Of a stretch of 64,000 bases of DNA, positions 10,701-26,200 are shown piece by piece. Each line of letters starts with the position of its first letter. Within the stretch, counting starts at the first letter, position 1. The stretch spans positions 38,802,304 to 38,866,303 of the forward strand of contig OZ034971.1 of NCBI GenBank assembly GCA_964030785.1, read 5' to 3'. The position numbers and the translations under genes are program-made. Under the pieces are notes generated by a model, which searched no databases, was not told where the DNA came from, and saw only the letters and a list, made by a program, of their open reading frames with translations. This stretch comes from Siderastrea siderea. Its lineage: Eukaryota; Cnidaria; Anthozoa; Scleractinia; Rhizangiidae.

Positions 10701-11165
10701 TAAACGAATGGGTTTCTCAGTCACGGAAGGGATTTGGTTCTCAATTTGTTTCGAAAGACCTCTAAATCTTAACTTACAAGAATTCAAATTTTTCTTTCTT
10801 TCTACGTGACAGCCACATGCACTACGGTAGCGAAAAATGCGTGAGTTGTCTTTGGCTTGTTGCGGCTACATTGTAGCCACGGCCGTGGATTGTCGAAACC
10901 GGCGTTCGTTATTCTTCAACAGCCTAGTGTACCGTTGCTAAATTTGAATTTGCATCCAGACGTTGTATGATGCAAGCCCGGCTCGAAGGCATGGATGACT
11001 CGGCCTACATGAATCGAGTCAGCTGTGCTATCATTGAACTTTGGATTTATCAACTGAGTCGCTCTGACGAAGGGCCAACGCTCGAAACGTCAGCTTTCAA
11101 TCTCTTTACCGTGCCCAATCTACCTTACCATCTCAGTTGATAAATTCAAAATTTCGTGTTTCACG

Positions 11166-11202
<37 letters not shown>

Positions 11203-14200
11203 ACCCCCTTGTTTGTGTGCTATCATTGGGCGAATTTTGAGGGACAACATTGCAGTTTTTACATCAAGGTGAAATAACTGCCGCTTGAGATACTTTTATT
11301 TGAAATGTCGGAAACGCTAATCGTTGCGTCGGCTTGTCAAATCTATTTTTGCGTGCATAGTGGCTCTCAGAAAGAAAGGAATAGCAATTTCAATTCCTGT
11401 AAGATAATGCATCAGTCATTTGAAACCCCCGGTCCCCCCTCCCTCGGGCATGACCGGGGTAATGCGGGGATTTTAACTTCATATTCACTCCATTTTCGTC
11501 CCCCAGTAGACAGGGAATACGCTAGAAATCACGGCCTTCGCCTCCCGGACCGGGGAATAAGCGGGGCAGTCACTCCATGGTCCGCAGTTTTCATTTTCAT
11601 GCCGCATAGTAATTTTGCGTACATTACCATCACTTCTTTGATTGATCGATCGAAGCGCACTGCAAAGCGAAGCGATACAAAGCTGCAAATTAAAATGATC
11701 TGTAAAGTATCTTTCTGTGTTTCCAGTTTAAAAAAGGCTGCTGTAGCCGAAGATTTCTTAAGTCTAGTAAGGAAAGGTGGGCATATTTTCAATGACATTT
11801 TATAGATATTAAAATATTATGCATATGAACTCACTGACTTGACCTATCGATGAACAACTTTTATTTACTTTTATGTTAATATTATGATAAAGTTATGCAT
11901 TCTTTTGTGTTCTTTCGATTTATGTCTAACTGGGGATTGCTTCTTTCTGACCTTCTTTCATTTTGACAAGAAATACATTTGCTAAGCTTCAGTTATTCTA
12001 ACTTTAGAAGACTGTATTGCTAAAACATGAGTTGTAATTTGTTTTGATCTTGCATTTTGTGACATCAAGATGTAAAATAGAAAGATTATGTTGAAATAGT
12101 TGTCTTTTCTTGTCCATGGAGGGGTTTCAAGTGTTGCCACACAATGACTTGTTTTCATTTCACGGCTATCATCATATTTGTCATCCCTTGTTACGAGTTG
12201 ACATTTAAAATGGAGTACACTGTATGTTGGACATATGGGGGCGGGGGAGTTCACCATTGACTTTTGCCCCGGGGACCGGGGAGTTCACTGGCTATCATTT
12301 GCATAAAAAGTGATTGCCCCGGTCATGCCCGAGGTGGGGGGGGGAGGGGGTTCGGGGCTTTCAAATGACTGGTCCTTCGAAACAAATCGAGAACCAACTC
12401 GATTCCTTGACCGGAAACGCATTCGTTTTCTGCGGTTACAAGGTCTCGCATATGATTGGTCAAAACACACATTCCAGGGATATCTTCAGTGTTTATGGTT
12501 TTCTTAGATTGAGTGTAATTGCAACGCACAAGTTTTTCCTTAGGATAACACTAAGTAAAGATCTGCGTTCCTATCTGGCTGACGAGTACATTACTTCAAT
12601 TTTTCTTCACTATATAGCTGCAACAATTGCGTAACGTAATTCACAGTGATAACAACAACGCTCGATGAGCTCCTTGTCTAAAAAAGGCGGGATAGCTGAC
12701 AGGATCGGAACCTCGTTACTGAAGGTTTTCTAGATTACATATGCTAACCTTTCAAGCGCGGACGTCTCTGTACCTGACAAAACAAAGCCTGCTAACAAGA
12801 GCACCTAATAGACTGCCTTCCTGACTTAAAAGAAAGCCTTTATACCTGCTTACCTGACAACACCGGAAGTCTACCTACCTGTTTAAATGTTAATACAGTA
12901 CAGAACTATGAAAAACAGTACCTCCTTCTGTTGGCTCTCCATCAATTTTCTTTTCTGTTCGAGAAGTTTTTGTTCTTTGATTCTTTGGTCGTGAGCTCGC
13001 TGTAGTTCCTCGACCTGTTTCCGCGAGGCTGCCATTAACTGGTCAAGAAAACAAAAACAAAAAAGATTTTCATGAAGAAAAACCCAAGGACAAGATTAAA
13101 TCGAGATCTGTCAACTGGTTTCGTTCATTGAATCAAGTGCAAAAACTGAGGGTCCTCCAGACCAGAAAAAGGCTGTCTTTACAGGCAACAAGAAATGCTT
13201 ATTGGCGCAACACTGTATGAGAAGAATCCAGGACGTTTATTTCAATGATGTAAGAACTACAGACCGCGCCCCCCTCAGCGGCATTCCATCCACGAGCCGA
13301 ATTCTATTTATGATCATATAGTTACAAAATATTCCAGACATCTACAGCATTTTAGCTAATCCTTAGTGAGGTTCTCGCGTTCTTAAGACAACCCATTTTC
13401 AACTGGATGCCATTTTGCTATTCAGTTGTTGCTGAAGAAGGTTACAGTATTGTTACATTTTTAACCAAAACTTCCAATTTAAAGAGGTTTTTTTTTCAGT
13501 CAGTGACAACCATTTTTTTTTTGAGTAAGGCTTATTTTACTTCAAAATTTCGGACGTTCAAATTTCGGACAAAACAATAGCAAAGATATCGCTGAGGTCA
13601 TCTATTGATATTAATGTGCCAACGAAAGATCTATTCGCTGTTGAAACAAAGAGTATTTTTGTTTTAGTGGTTGGTACATTTGAATAACAAACAGAATGTT
13701 TAGAATTATATGAAGATCATCTCAGTGAAGGTATTTCAACTTAAGCAGTTGAAAAGAAGCAACCTGAAAAAATTCAGGCTTGAACGGGACTCGAACCCAT
13801 AACCTCTGCGATACCGGTGCAGCGCTCTAACCAACTGAGCTATCAAGCCAACTGGGAGCTGGTCAATTGTGAGTTCGTTGAAACACCTTCCCTACGATGA
13901 TCTTCATATAATTCTATATTTATCCGCAGTTCAAATATATGATTCATTTCTTCATCTACGGGATAAATACGAACTCACAATTGACCAGCTCCCAGTTGGC
14001 TTGATAGCTCAGTTGGTTAGAGCGCGGCACCGGTATCGCAGAGATCATGGGTTCGATTCCCGTTCAAGCCTGGATTTTTTCAGGTTTCTTCTTTTCAACT
14101 GCTTAAGTTGAAACACCTTCACTGCGATGATCTTCATATAATTCTATCTTTATCTGCAGTTCAAATATATGATTATTTCATATATTCATACTCAAACAGA

Positions 14201-17200
14201 ATGTTTGTAAACAGCTATCTTCCCTATACGTGTGAAAATTTAAAAGTTCAAAAACATGAGGCATTCGAACATTAAATTGTCCGAACTGGCTTTTTTTAAA
14301 CTGGGATTTAGTAAACATTGACAGTTTGACATGAAAGGTGGGCGGAGCTTAGCCGTTTTATACCAATTAGCGATTTGGAAAATTTTGTATTAAGCGAGAA
14401 ACTAAATTCAGCGCCTTTCAGAGTTATGAGCGAACGAAAACCCACAGACTTTGGCACGGAAAATCCTAGAAGCACACGAGAGGAACAAGTAAACGCTTTA
14501 AAACTTTGCTCAGTTATTTTAAAACAATTTCTTGTAAGAAAAAAATTCCCACGATGTATTTTTACAACAATACCGCAAAGACAATTAGCTTTGGACTTTT
14601 CTTTCTTTCTTTTTCTCCAAGTTATCAAATCACAAAACCAATAAACTTTGCGACTGGAAATTAGAGCGACAGCTAATTTTGGCCATTGGCCAAACGGAAC
14701 AACGCAAAATTCGCAAAAATTAGTTATCGGAAAACAATAGCAGTCTCAAAGTATACTTCGATAAGATTTACTGCCAGATATCCTTTAACCAAAGAAAGTT
14801 AGTTAAGAAAGTTACAAGCTAACTAAAGACGAAAAGTTGACTGTATCGGGGAAGAATGATAGAATTCAGTACTTAAGAGCAAATTATACAATACAAGAAC
14901 TCGGCTCTATCGCAACCAGTCGTTTCCAGGGTCTTGGTTGGGCAATCAAAAATGGCGGCGACTGAGTGCAGCCATCCTGGATTGTCAACCCAAAGACCAC
15001 GGGAACAAGGGTTGGATATATCTTGACGTACGTTGTTCTTTGTTTCCTGAATTTTGGCATCCATTTCACTTTGAAGCTGAATTTTCTGTCTTTGTAGCTG
15101 CAAAAGGAGCAAAATACCTGCTTCAGACACTGCAACAAATTACAACTGTCATCACTTTTAGAAGATATTAGTAAAATTTCTAGTCGCTCACGCTCAGCGT
15201 CTTGGCTGAGGAGGTCGACTTGTGACAAGGCTACCGAGACTTTCAGGTTTTATTTCAGTTCCTCTGTTACGGAACACTTTACTGCAGGTTTTCAAATGGA
15301 TTTTTTAAACGCAAAAATTAAGTGTTTCTTTTCCTAAGGCATTTTGCCTAACGAACTTTTAATTTTTCCAGTCTTATTTTAGTTTAATTGTTTTTAGTTA
15401 TTTATTAAGAGACGTTTTAATAAATTGACAGTGGGAAGTGCTGTGTAAAACCTCTTTCCACGACCAAAGAACTTTTCTAACGAAGTTAAAGACTTTATAG
15501 CAGATTTCAATCCTTTCCCTCTCAAACTCGTCAGTGCATCGTACTTTCGACCTTAAGATCGGTGGTGAGTTGTTTCCTTAAGCATGAAACTTTACTTCAC
15601 ACTAGCTCTCTCTCTCTATCCAAGTTCATTATAAGGCACTGGCGAGCCGAATACAGAAAACCTTGAAATCTGCATTTGCCCTTCACTTCACTGGGGAAAA
15701 AGACAGACCGCAAATATTCAATAATCGTCGCTATGAAATCCCCGTAGTACTTCAAGTTAATTAAAATCCTTGTCAATCAACGTTGATTAACTTCATTGAG
15801 GACTGGGTTATTTCCACTGCCCAATTGGATTAAAATTCAGGAGTTAAAATAACTCACAAAAATGGATAATTTTATTTTGAACCTACATTTTTAACGTCAA
15901 AACAAGCGTTTAATTCTTAATATTTTATCAACGCAATAACATTTCATATTGAATGGTAACGGCAGGTGTCCAATCCACTCGATCGAACGAGCCATGAGCT
16001 CGAGGCTCATTAAAGGGGTTATGTCACGAGGATTTTGCTATTTTAGGTCAATTCTGTGCTAAAATCATAACCTTATACTTTACGCATACTCAAAAGGCTC
16101 CCGTAAAACTACGAGGAACATATCAAATGAATTTTATCAGGGATAGCAAACCATAATTATTTTTTGGGTGATTTTTTAGAACATAGCATCAAAACTTGAA
16201 AAAATTGGCCCAATTTTTTCAAGTTTTAATCCATTTCCATCCTTGCCATCGGTAGCAGACGACAGGAAACAGTTTCAGTGCCGAAAGATAGTTTTTAATA
16301 ACAAAGCTAGACCATTATTTTTGGAATTCTATTGATGACAAGACACTTTTTACCTTTTTAAAGAGATACTTAAATAGCGTGACAAAACCCCTTTAAGGCC
16401 GGCCATTGACTCCGGTTTTCCTGCCATGAAAAAACTAAGGGCATCACAACTCCCCCCTGGATGGGATGCTGGTCCATCGCCCCCCCCCCCTGTTGGGATT
16501 GATTTTTCATTCATAAGTATCGCAATTTAAAAAACGTAATAATTAGTTCACTAATAGTTAGAAAAAGGTCATTTATAAATCGTTATTCCAAAGTTAACGA
16601 CGTTTTTTATCGTTACTTATGGTTTTAGATGTTATTCTTACAAGAAAGAGCACAGTGGCATGATCCACTTTTTTGTGATCTTCAGCCGGATCAGAGGAAT
16701 CTTGAGCAGAAGATAATTTGAGCTGAGGACAACAAGCTTTAAAGGATTAATAATGTATACAGTTAAAACAAAATTACTTTGTTAAGTTAAACCCAAAACC
16801 TCTAGAAATATTACATGTAAATTTAGGTTATTTTCAATTACTCTAGTTTTTAATATTTTGTTCTATTGTCAAAGATACCTTTAATATTATAACAGTTCAA
16901 ATATTTTATTTAAGTGACAAATTTAACAAACGGAGTTGTATCCATTTTAAAACATTCAAACACATTTATTTTATCACGTCAAAGGGAGCTATTTCAGCAA
17001 TTTTAAGGTGTTGTTAAGCTCAATGAAATCAGACCTTTTTGACGATTTTGTGGTGCCATCTCAAGTTGCCTTCGTTAAATACCGGCGATTGCATGGCGAT
17101 TTTTCAGGGAACCCACCCCCAAGGAAACGTTCACGCTATTTTTGATTGCTTTGCATAGGTTTTTCACCCCGCCATTACACACCATTTAAACATCGCAAAC

Positions 17201-20200
17201 AATCAAGTCCGAATGAAACCGCTGAAAAAGTACTTATGACCGCTGAATCACCGCTGAAACCGTTTCAGCATAAAACATCATGGGCCGTTTACACGGGGCA
17301 TTTTCCACTTAGTGCAACTCGCAACGCAATGTTGACGAAAGCAACCAAGACAAGTTGGAAAGATGCGTTGTTCACTCCGGAATGTATCTTAAAAAGTAGA
17401 AGACTGGTCTACACATCGTCACGTTGGGTTACACGGCAAGTTTCGAGTAAAGAGGAGTGTGTTTCGCCGCACATAATTTACATTTTGTCTCACAGATCGC
17501 GTTGCACCGCGTTGCACCGCAAGAGGGAAGATCGAAGGGAGTAATTATTGATTAATTTTAGATATCATCAATGACAGCAGTTTTTAAGAAATAAATTCCA
17601 TTTGGCCGTGCGTGTGTACTCTGGTAATGCACAGATGACGTCAAAACGTGGTAGGAACAAAGAAGTACGCTACAAGCCGCAGGCGAGTAGCGTGACTGAA
17701 GTTCTTACCACGTTTTGACGTCCTCTGTGTGTTATCAGAGTTTACACACGCACGCACGAGAGTAATTTAATTGTTTTTACATTACTTTGATATCGGTTAT
17801 CCTGCACAATAAAAGAAATGTTTTAAAAATCTTCGTAGTGATGATCTGCGCGTGCAGACCTTTGCGGCTCATTACGTCACTCGTGCGTCTGTACTTTAAT
17901 CACAAACTCCCTAGACCAATGAAAACACGCTTTTAACTCTGTCCCTTGCATAAATAAAAATACCTTGGCTATTCGCTAGAGTTCGACGCAGATACGGTTC
18001 GTTAGTTTGCTTTAGTTTTCAACAAGCTTGAGTTTGACTTTGCCTTTTTATTGAGTAATCTAAGAAAAAACGTAGCACACCTCAGCTTTGAAGCTGTTTC
18101 TCTCCTGTTCAGCAGCCAACAGGGCATCGGAAAGTTCCCTTTTTAGCTAAAAGTAAATTAGATTCACATCAATAACCATCAAAACAGCTGTAAAAAGGAG
18201 AATTAAGTGTCCTGTCTGGCACGAATGACGTAAAAATAAACAAAAAAGACACTTGCCCTATTTAGCCTGGGGGGGGGGCTACATTGTGCACACGCTGACT
18301 TTAACGAAATATAACTTTTAAACTGCTAGACGAACAATCACCAATCTCCTGTGTCAATGACATGTCTATCATGATTGACGTTTCCATAGCAACCGTCTAT
18401 CCAGGAGTGCATTTTGACTATTTTCTGTCTTTTTCAGTCTTTTTTTCAGTTTCTTCCCCTTCGTTTGTAAGAAGAAGATAATCCTTTCCTTTATTGTGCT
18501 TGTTTTGATTATGTTTCTTAGAACAAATTCATATATTTTCGATGTCGTCATCGTCAACCGTATGACTGCAGGCTCGGGATTCACGATAGCGGTCTCAAAC
18601 TTCAAAATGGTTGGTTTGTTACGTCATTGTGACGTCATGACACGTCATAAGTGATACATCACAAACCCAATCTGTTAAGCTTATGACATGCTAAAAAAAA
18701 CCTGCCAAGCTTCATCCCAAGAGCATTAATACTTTCCGAGATCTATGAGGGCTCAGGCTCAGGAACTCAAAAACAAAAAGCCCAGGCAAAATAGGGTTAA
18801 GAGGTAAATGTAAAGTTTTTTTTGGGGGGGGGGGGGGAAGTGTTGTGACATCCAGCCCATAAGGACCAGACTAGAAAATGAGGGGGCGAGGTGCTGGGTG
18901 AAATGTCTAGGAGGCGATTTTACCAGAAAGAGGGCACTTTTTAAGAGCATAATACAACTTTGAAATTACCTGTAGGACCTGCTGTCTTTCACCATTTAGT
19001 TGTTCACTCAAGTCGTCTATATCAGTTGCTAAAAAGGAATTAAACAACCGGGTAATCAACATGTTATCCATGTTATTCCATAACGATTTGTAAAATGTGT
19101 ATGTAGATGCGTGGGGACTATTGAATCGGCGCTAGACTCAGATGACGTCAATTGAAGACCCTGAGTGTACCTATACTGAGCTAGCAATAAGCTGACTTAA
19201 GACTGGGATTAATGAAATTATTCTTGGTTTTTAAGCCTGAAAAAAAATCAAAGCTACAACGGCATTAATTTTGAACACATGGCCTCCGTTTTAGCAGTAT
19301 GGTGCTGTACCAGCTGAGCTATGAATCTACAGCTCAGTTACGGGGTGCAAGTTCATTTTACATCCGTAATAGAAACGTAATGTCAATTGAACATATAAAT
19401 ACCGTAAATCACATTGATTTCACAATTGTACTAATACCGTTCAAGAATCGTTTCATTTCGAAGACGTATGCTCCATTCCAGAGTAAAGGTTCTTCATCTG
19501 GGTTCAACTTCGGGAAACAGTATTGCTTTCCTTTTTTTGGGGGGGGGGGGGGGCGGGGGCGGTTGTATACAGCATCGCAGCGGCTCTTATCATGCTTCCG
19601 CGGGTTTTGGTCAAGATGTGGGGGTCCCCGAAAGTAACACTAACTTTGGGACGTTTCTAGTAATTCGCAAAAGTAACGCCTGGTAACCTCAAAGTAACCA
19701 TGGAGGAGGGTAATACGACTCCCCTAAAAACGACTGCGTGGGACGCTAAAAAGTAACGGACTCCACCGAAAGCAATGGTCCAACCAAAGAAAGAACACAC
19801 ACAAGGAGAACAGTGGTGTATGCCCATACAGCTATTTCAACTAACGTTGTCGGAAAGTCTACGGGACAAGACTGCAAGGTGATATGAGTAATTTTATTAA
19901 TAAATTTACCAAACTTAGGCCATAGCTCACCCCTAAAGAATATAAATCACATGGACAAGTGTTCATGCTACTTTTACCCATCCTTTGGCAGTGACAGCAT
20001 AATATTATAGCCGAATCACAAAAGATGTACAGCTACCCATTCTATCGTTTGTGTTGTCGCGTAAGCTGGAAGCTATAAAATCGGACAACGTTAATTGAAA
20101 TAGCTGTTTGTATGAATACGAGGTAGAAGTGAACTCAAGCTTCTTGGTCAGCGAAAGTGACCGGGAGAGACTCTGGGGTAATGGAATTTCTACCGCAGAA

Positions 20201-23200
20201 ACCCTGCGGTTAACGGTTCTTAGTTTTATTGCCGGGTTGCACTGTCACACCATACAAAAATAAATTCGAAACCATTCAATAAAAGAAGCCAAGAATTTCA
20301 AATGTTATTAAAGATTAACAAATAAACAACTTCTCCAAGTCTCAGGTCTGTGCGGTACAGCGTTCTTGAGTTATTTGCCAAAACGTTCCACAGAAATTTA
20401 TAGAGCTCAGTATGCAGACGCCATATTGGTGTACCGCCGTGGTACACCAACATGGCGGCCGGATATCAAAGAAAACACCTGGAATTCACTTTTGCTACGA
20501 AAGCGATTACTTTTCGCTCGTGAGCTAGTATAGTTTCACGTAAACACCTCACCTAAAACTTGAAATGTTCAAACTGCTACAAATCCTAAGGAGAGGCCCT
20601 TTTTTCCAAACAAGACAGCTTCGTCACGGCGCCATCTTGATGTCACGTACAGCGGAGAACTCGAAAATTCAAAATGCTCTAGTTTAAAAACGAAAGACGC
20701 TACCGAGCTGGAAACTTGTAAAAAGATACATTTTATGTCATCTTACACCTGTTGACGATAAAAATTCAGCAGGCCCAGCGAGGTTTGATTTTAGAATTTT
20801 ATGGACGTCACATGTAAACCAGCAATTGAGTTTTGTTACTGTGCATGAACAGCCATAGGAAGCCCAAGCATAATATTTGAATATCATTAAAAATGGCGTT
20901 GCAAAATATAAGTCTTTGTATGGGATTTCGAAGCGAACATTTTGAGCAATACATAACAACGAACTAACTGAATTAAGTTCATGAAACATTACATGGTGTT
21001 GTTTGCTATCCTTACAAAGCATTTTGGGCAATTTTAGGTCCATTTACTTAACTTTGTTAGTACGTGTATAATACATTGACAAGGAAGGAGTCATTTGGCC
21101 CAATTTAGCCACTATCACCGCTCGACACGTTTCGGATTTCGCTCGAATTTACCCACAAATATAGTTCAGGCTCCCATTCTGACTTAGCGACGTGACAAAA
21201 GGAAGACATACAAGTGATTTTCTCAAAACCAATTACACATACCTCGTGTCCCAAAAGAATTATCCACTGCACAGAATCATAATAGCATCTCAAAATAGGC
21301 CGCCATGGATCCGTGAGGATCCCGATAGCCCCGTTTGACCGCCGTCGGCACTGGACACCAGTCAAATCATGCCCTTATGGGGAGGGCCACGCTCGTTTTG
21401 GTCGTGTTACAATTGTAGTAACTATGACCCGGTACGGACACAAAATTGTCGCTCCAACGTAGTGGAGACGCTACCGAGCTGGAAACTTGTAAAATTGACA
21501 ATAGTGACAATTTGTTGAATAATAATATTCAACAAATTGTCACTATGCCCATATATGGTAAGGAAGCCCTCAATATCTGTCATCCTACATGACAGATATC
21601 CTGCGATATACGTAAATGACCATATTTGGAAGTGCACTGCAGGTTTTCTTTCATTGCTTGTTTGGTGGCCATTTTGAAAAGCGAGGCAGTTTTAGCAGTG
21701 TTCTCCGGAAATTTTGACGCCCTGGAAGAAACTTTCCAGATTAAATGCTCTCAAAAAGTCAACAAGTATTTGCTTCAGCTCACAAAGATATCCAGAGGTT
21801 GACTTGGAATTTTCATAGTGAGAACTCAACCAAGAAAATGCTATTGCGAACGAAGCAGAACACTTGCTCACGGAAAGTTGTAAAGTTGAAAAGATTTTAA
21901 TTCACAGGAAGAGGACTTATTCTCGGTAAGGTAGCAATATTATTTTTACTTTGTCACATCATTTCCAAACATGAGTTTGTAAATAAGTCTTTTTATGTGA
22001 ACGGTAGTAAACTTCGATTTCTTGAAGTTCTGTTTTGATTTTTATTATGTGTTGCTAGCTTTTAGCGTTTTCATCCTAGAACCATAGTTTTTCTTATTCT
22101 TAATATTGTATCCGATGAGAATTTGTTGAATAATAAAACAATTATCCTGCTCAATCTTGCGGAATATCCCCTGATTTAGCCAACTCGGCCTACGGCCTCG
22201 TCGGCTAAGTATCAGGTGATATTCCGCGCGATTTCGCAGGATAATTGTTAAATATAACATTTCAAGGCGCGGCTGCTAAGCTAAATTACTTTTTTTTCGT
22301 GTGCTGTTTGTCAAGTTTGAGCTCGTGCTTTTTTCTTCTGATGTCCACATCTCAAAACGGCTCGGTAAATATTCGCCAATATTTGCTTTGCCTTTGTCGA
22401 ATAATTGTTAAATACAATGACTTCTTGTAAGACACCTGCCGACGTGCTACACATCAGCACTCTGTGGATTTTCGTACTCACCCAAACGCCTGTTTTCATT
22501 TTCTCTGTCCTCCAGTTGATTCATCATATCATCCAGTTTATTCTCCAGTTTCTCCACTTCCTCCCTCAGCTCATAAACCTCCGGATTCGTGGATACGCTG
22601 CTCACAGATTGCGGCCTGTTTAACGCTTCTTCAAGCTGCTTATCAGCCCTTTCCTGCGCATCTCTCATCTGCATCTTCATCATCTCTATAATGGAGTCCT
22701 GTTGCTGTTGAGCTTTCCTCTTCGCTTCGTCGTCGTCTTCAACCTTCTTGAGTTTCTCAGAAAACATCACCTTGTCTTGCTTGCTTTTCTTTGCGTAATA
22801 TGCCTGCACGGGTGCAAGATTGTCGATCCCATCAGTTGGGAATCGTATTGTATACATATTTTACAGAAGTCAACCTTAAGTAGTAAACTTTAAAATGCGA
22901 CATGCAGTTGTTTCGGTTGTTGTTCACTTTATAAATGAACGTACCCTTCCTGCAGCCCCAAGGTTCCTGCTCCAACTTTAAGTCTTTCTAATAAGCTCTT
23001 GTGCAATTCAAATTGGAAATCTGTGCCTCTTTTTACCTTGCCCTTTGCCTTTGGTACAGCCCGCCAAAACAACGCTCATTCAAATGGCATGAGTTTCTCT
23101 TCCACATTTAAGTAAAACTTCCTTAAACTCTTCACACCCATAACGATACCCCTAATGGAGAGGAGTTACGAATGTTGTTTGCTTTCTACCTAGATTTGCA

Positions 23201-26200
23201 TAGGAATTATGTACAGTGTATAGCTCAGACACTTAACCCTTTCACTTGCAAGAGTACTTAAGTAAAAATTCAAGACGAATCCCAAATTTCATTTTGTAAA
23301 ATACTTAAATATAAATGGTACCATGTGAAAGCACTGCTGAAGAGGTTTCATTTGAATGGTCACACCATACAATTTTACCCACAGACTCAGAAGTTAGAAT
23401 CACTTTAGTGTCTCCATGCATAACTGACCCTTGGAGTGAACGGGTTAATCTCCTAATGATTGAAAAGTTTATTTTCCTGGCTTGGTGTTAAACCTCTTGC
23501 GTATCAATCAGTCATTTAGTTGACAATCGTTCGTCAATATTATTCAGGTCTGGGAGATGTTTTGTTTGAAGTCTTTGAACCATTTAGGCTAAAGAAATTA
23601 CTCATATTCTAAAAACGTATTAACAACGGAGTATTCGCCGTTTCTTCAAATATACCGTAAACTGTCGCTTATAAGCCCCCCCGCTCACAAGCTCTCCCCC
23701 CCCCAGTTATAGGACCATCTACCTGTAAACAAAAAATACATCCGGTTATAAGCCCCCCCGGATATAAGCCCTCCCTCTAGTTTTCCTTGTTTCCTTAATA
23801 TTAAGCACTCTCACAACACTGCGAAGATGAACTCTGAGCTTCTGTTTTGTTATGTTTCGGTTAAGTTTGTGTTGTTACAGATTTGACTTTGTTGTTAAGA
23901 TTGAACTGATTTCGATTTATTATGACATTTAAAAGGTTAATAAAAAAAAACTAGTAAATTAAAAACGTATTTCGATCAACACTGCCGTGTGGCTCATTTC
24001 TAAAAGTTTTTTTTTTATTCCGCTTCTGAGCTTCCGTTTTGTTATGTTTCGGTTAAGTTCGTGTTGTTACAGATTTGACTTTGTTGTTAAAATTGAAATG
24101 ATTTCGATTTATTATGACGTTTTAAAGGTTAATAAAAAAAACTAGTTTGGAAAAAACTATCTGTTCTCCAAACACTTTATTTTTAGCTGGCTAGATCCTT
24201 TACTACAGGATCCGGTACTTTTATTTTGTTACGGTGGTCCATGCAAAGTTTACTTTTTCCGATAGTTCGTTACGGCCAGGATCCTCGTTACCATTGACGG
24301 AGCGATCCAAAATAGAAGATGGGAATTGACATCACGTCCTGGAGACAACGCATTGGATTTTTCATGCGTTCTCCAAACACTTTATTTTTAGCTGGTTAGA
24401 TCCTTTACTACAGGATCCGGTACTTTTATTTTGTTACAGTGGTCCATGCAAAGTTTACTGTTTCCTAAATTAAAAACGTATTTCGATCAACACTGCCGTG
24501 TGGCTCATTTCTAAACGTTTTTTTTAGTCCGCTTATAAGCCCCCCCCCCCCCCGGATATAAGCCCCTCCGTTTATAAGCCCACCCAAAACCCCCTACGAA
24601 GTTGTATAAGCCCAGGGCTTATAAGCGGCAGTTTACGGTATACGGTTTAGTAGTGTCTGATTGTAAAGAAGTTGCTTACACGTAGGACAGGTTTTTATTG
24701 AAAAAGTCTGTTTCCCTACGTATTTAAAAACCACTCCCTTAGGCTAATATGTTTGTGAGACTAACTAAATTTTTTAGGCTCTGCAAAATTTATGCATAAT
24801 TTGGGGGTAAACGCGAGTCCTTACTAAAAGAGAATTAACGTCTCTAAGGGACCGGTCAATAAGTATGGGGGGTGGGGGTGGGCCGGAGGGCAGAGGGGGT
24901 GGGTCACTATGTTTTCAGCCTTCCAAATGGGGTGAATCATGCCTCAAGAAGGGGTGGGTAATCATGTTTTTAGCATTGGATATTGAAATGCTGCTAACGT
25001 CCAAAGCCTTCTGTAAGCCTAGGGAAATGAGAGTCCTTGCAAAATCTACATACAGCTTGCAGGAAAAGGCCATTTGAGCAAACAGGACTCTTAACAACCT
25101 TTACAAGCTGAATTTTGGAAGTTAACAGTATTATCTGTTGAAGACCAGTCAGTCAGTCAGTACATTCAAGTTGTATTATCATATATTAAAGATCTTCCAG
25201 AGTCACAAATACAGTCACTCCTTATTTACATGAACATTGCTTAAGTATTGTAAGTCAACATTTTATTCAATTAAGGACGGTGCCTCCATTTGCTACTGCG
25301 CATACGTTCTGCGCATCTTTGGACTTGTCCGAGATATTCATGAAGTTTCTTAAGGAATTTGCCTACTAATACAAAGGTATTTTGCGCGGTTTATGACCAT
25401 GTGGAAAAGCAGATCTTAGGAAGGGCTGTCAGAATCCAAAAAGAAAATTGGGGATAACCACAAATGTTTCAGAGATAATTGAGCTTAAATTTGGAAAGAA
25501 AAAGCCATAAATTCTTTTTCTTTTTCGAATTTAGTTGCTTAATTATCTCTAAAAATGCGTGGTTACCCACATTTTTCTTTTTGCATTCCAATAACCCTTG
25601 CTAAGATCTGCTTTTTCTCCATAGTCATAACCTGTGTAAAAATACCTCTGTATTAGGAGGCACCGTCCTTAAGAACATGCAGTGGTGAACATCAGCCAAT
25701 TGTAACTTCCAAGTACCCGGCCAACAGTAACATTAATAATTATAAATATTTTATCCAGGGGTTTCGTTGGGGCTGGAGGCCGGACGTAACATCTGGTCGT
25801 TTGATATGTAAGGTCCGGTACTTTCACACAAAATAATCATTTTCTGAAGTGTAAATAATTCAGACGATGTTGCATTTGTTTATCAAAGCCAGCTAGAGTT
25901 GAGCCTTATTTTGCTAACTTACGTAACTCATACAATAATTGGAAACGAATTATCATTCCTGTCATATGTAATGAAATCTGGTCCAGGAGAACGCAGAAAA
26001 TGGCGTTTCAGAGAGTCCAGTTTCAAAAATTTCCCAGGGGAGCATGCCCCCAGACCCCCCAAGAAGTTCCTGCCTTCAGTACTCATGTTTGTGCCCTCTT
26101 TTTTTACCTATGAATCCAGTACTTTAAAATGTTACCAGTTGAAAACCCTTTACGTAGTAATCAATCTGTGTATGATTAACATGCAGTGTTATTCATGTGC

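Noticed and set aside
13777..14070. Two tRNA genes (GGT anticodon)
   Set aside because: U33 is replaced by C, the anticodon stem is mismatched, and both carry SINE tails. They are tRNA-derived SINE heads.
17146..17544. 132-codon ORF starting MLCIGFSPRH
   Set aside because: No domain or exon signals. The GCAACTCGCAACGCAATGTT-type strings point to a dispersed repeat.
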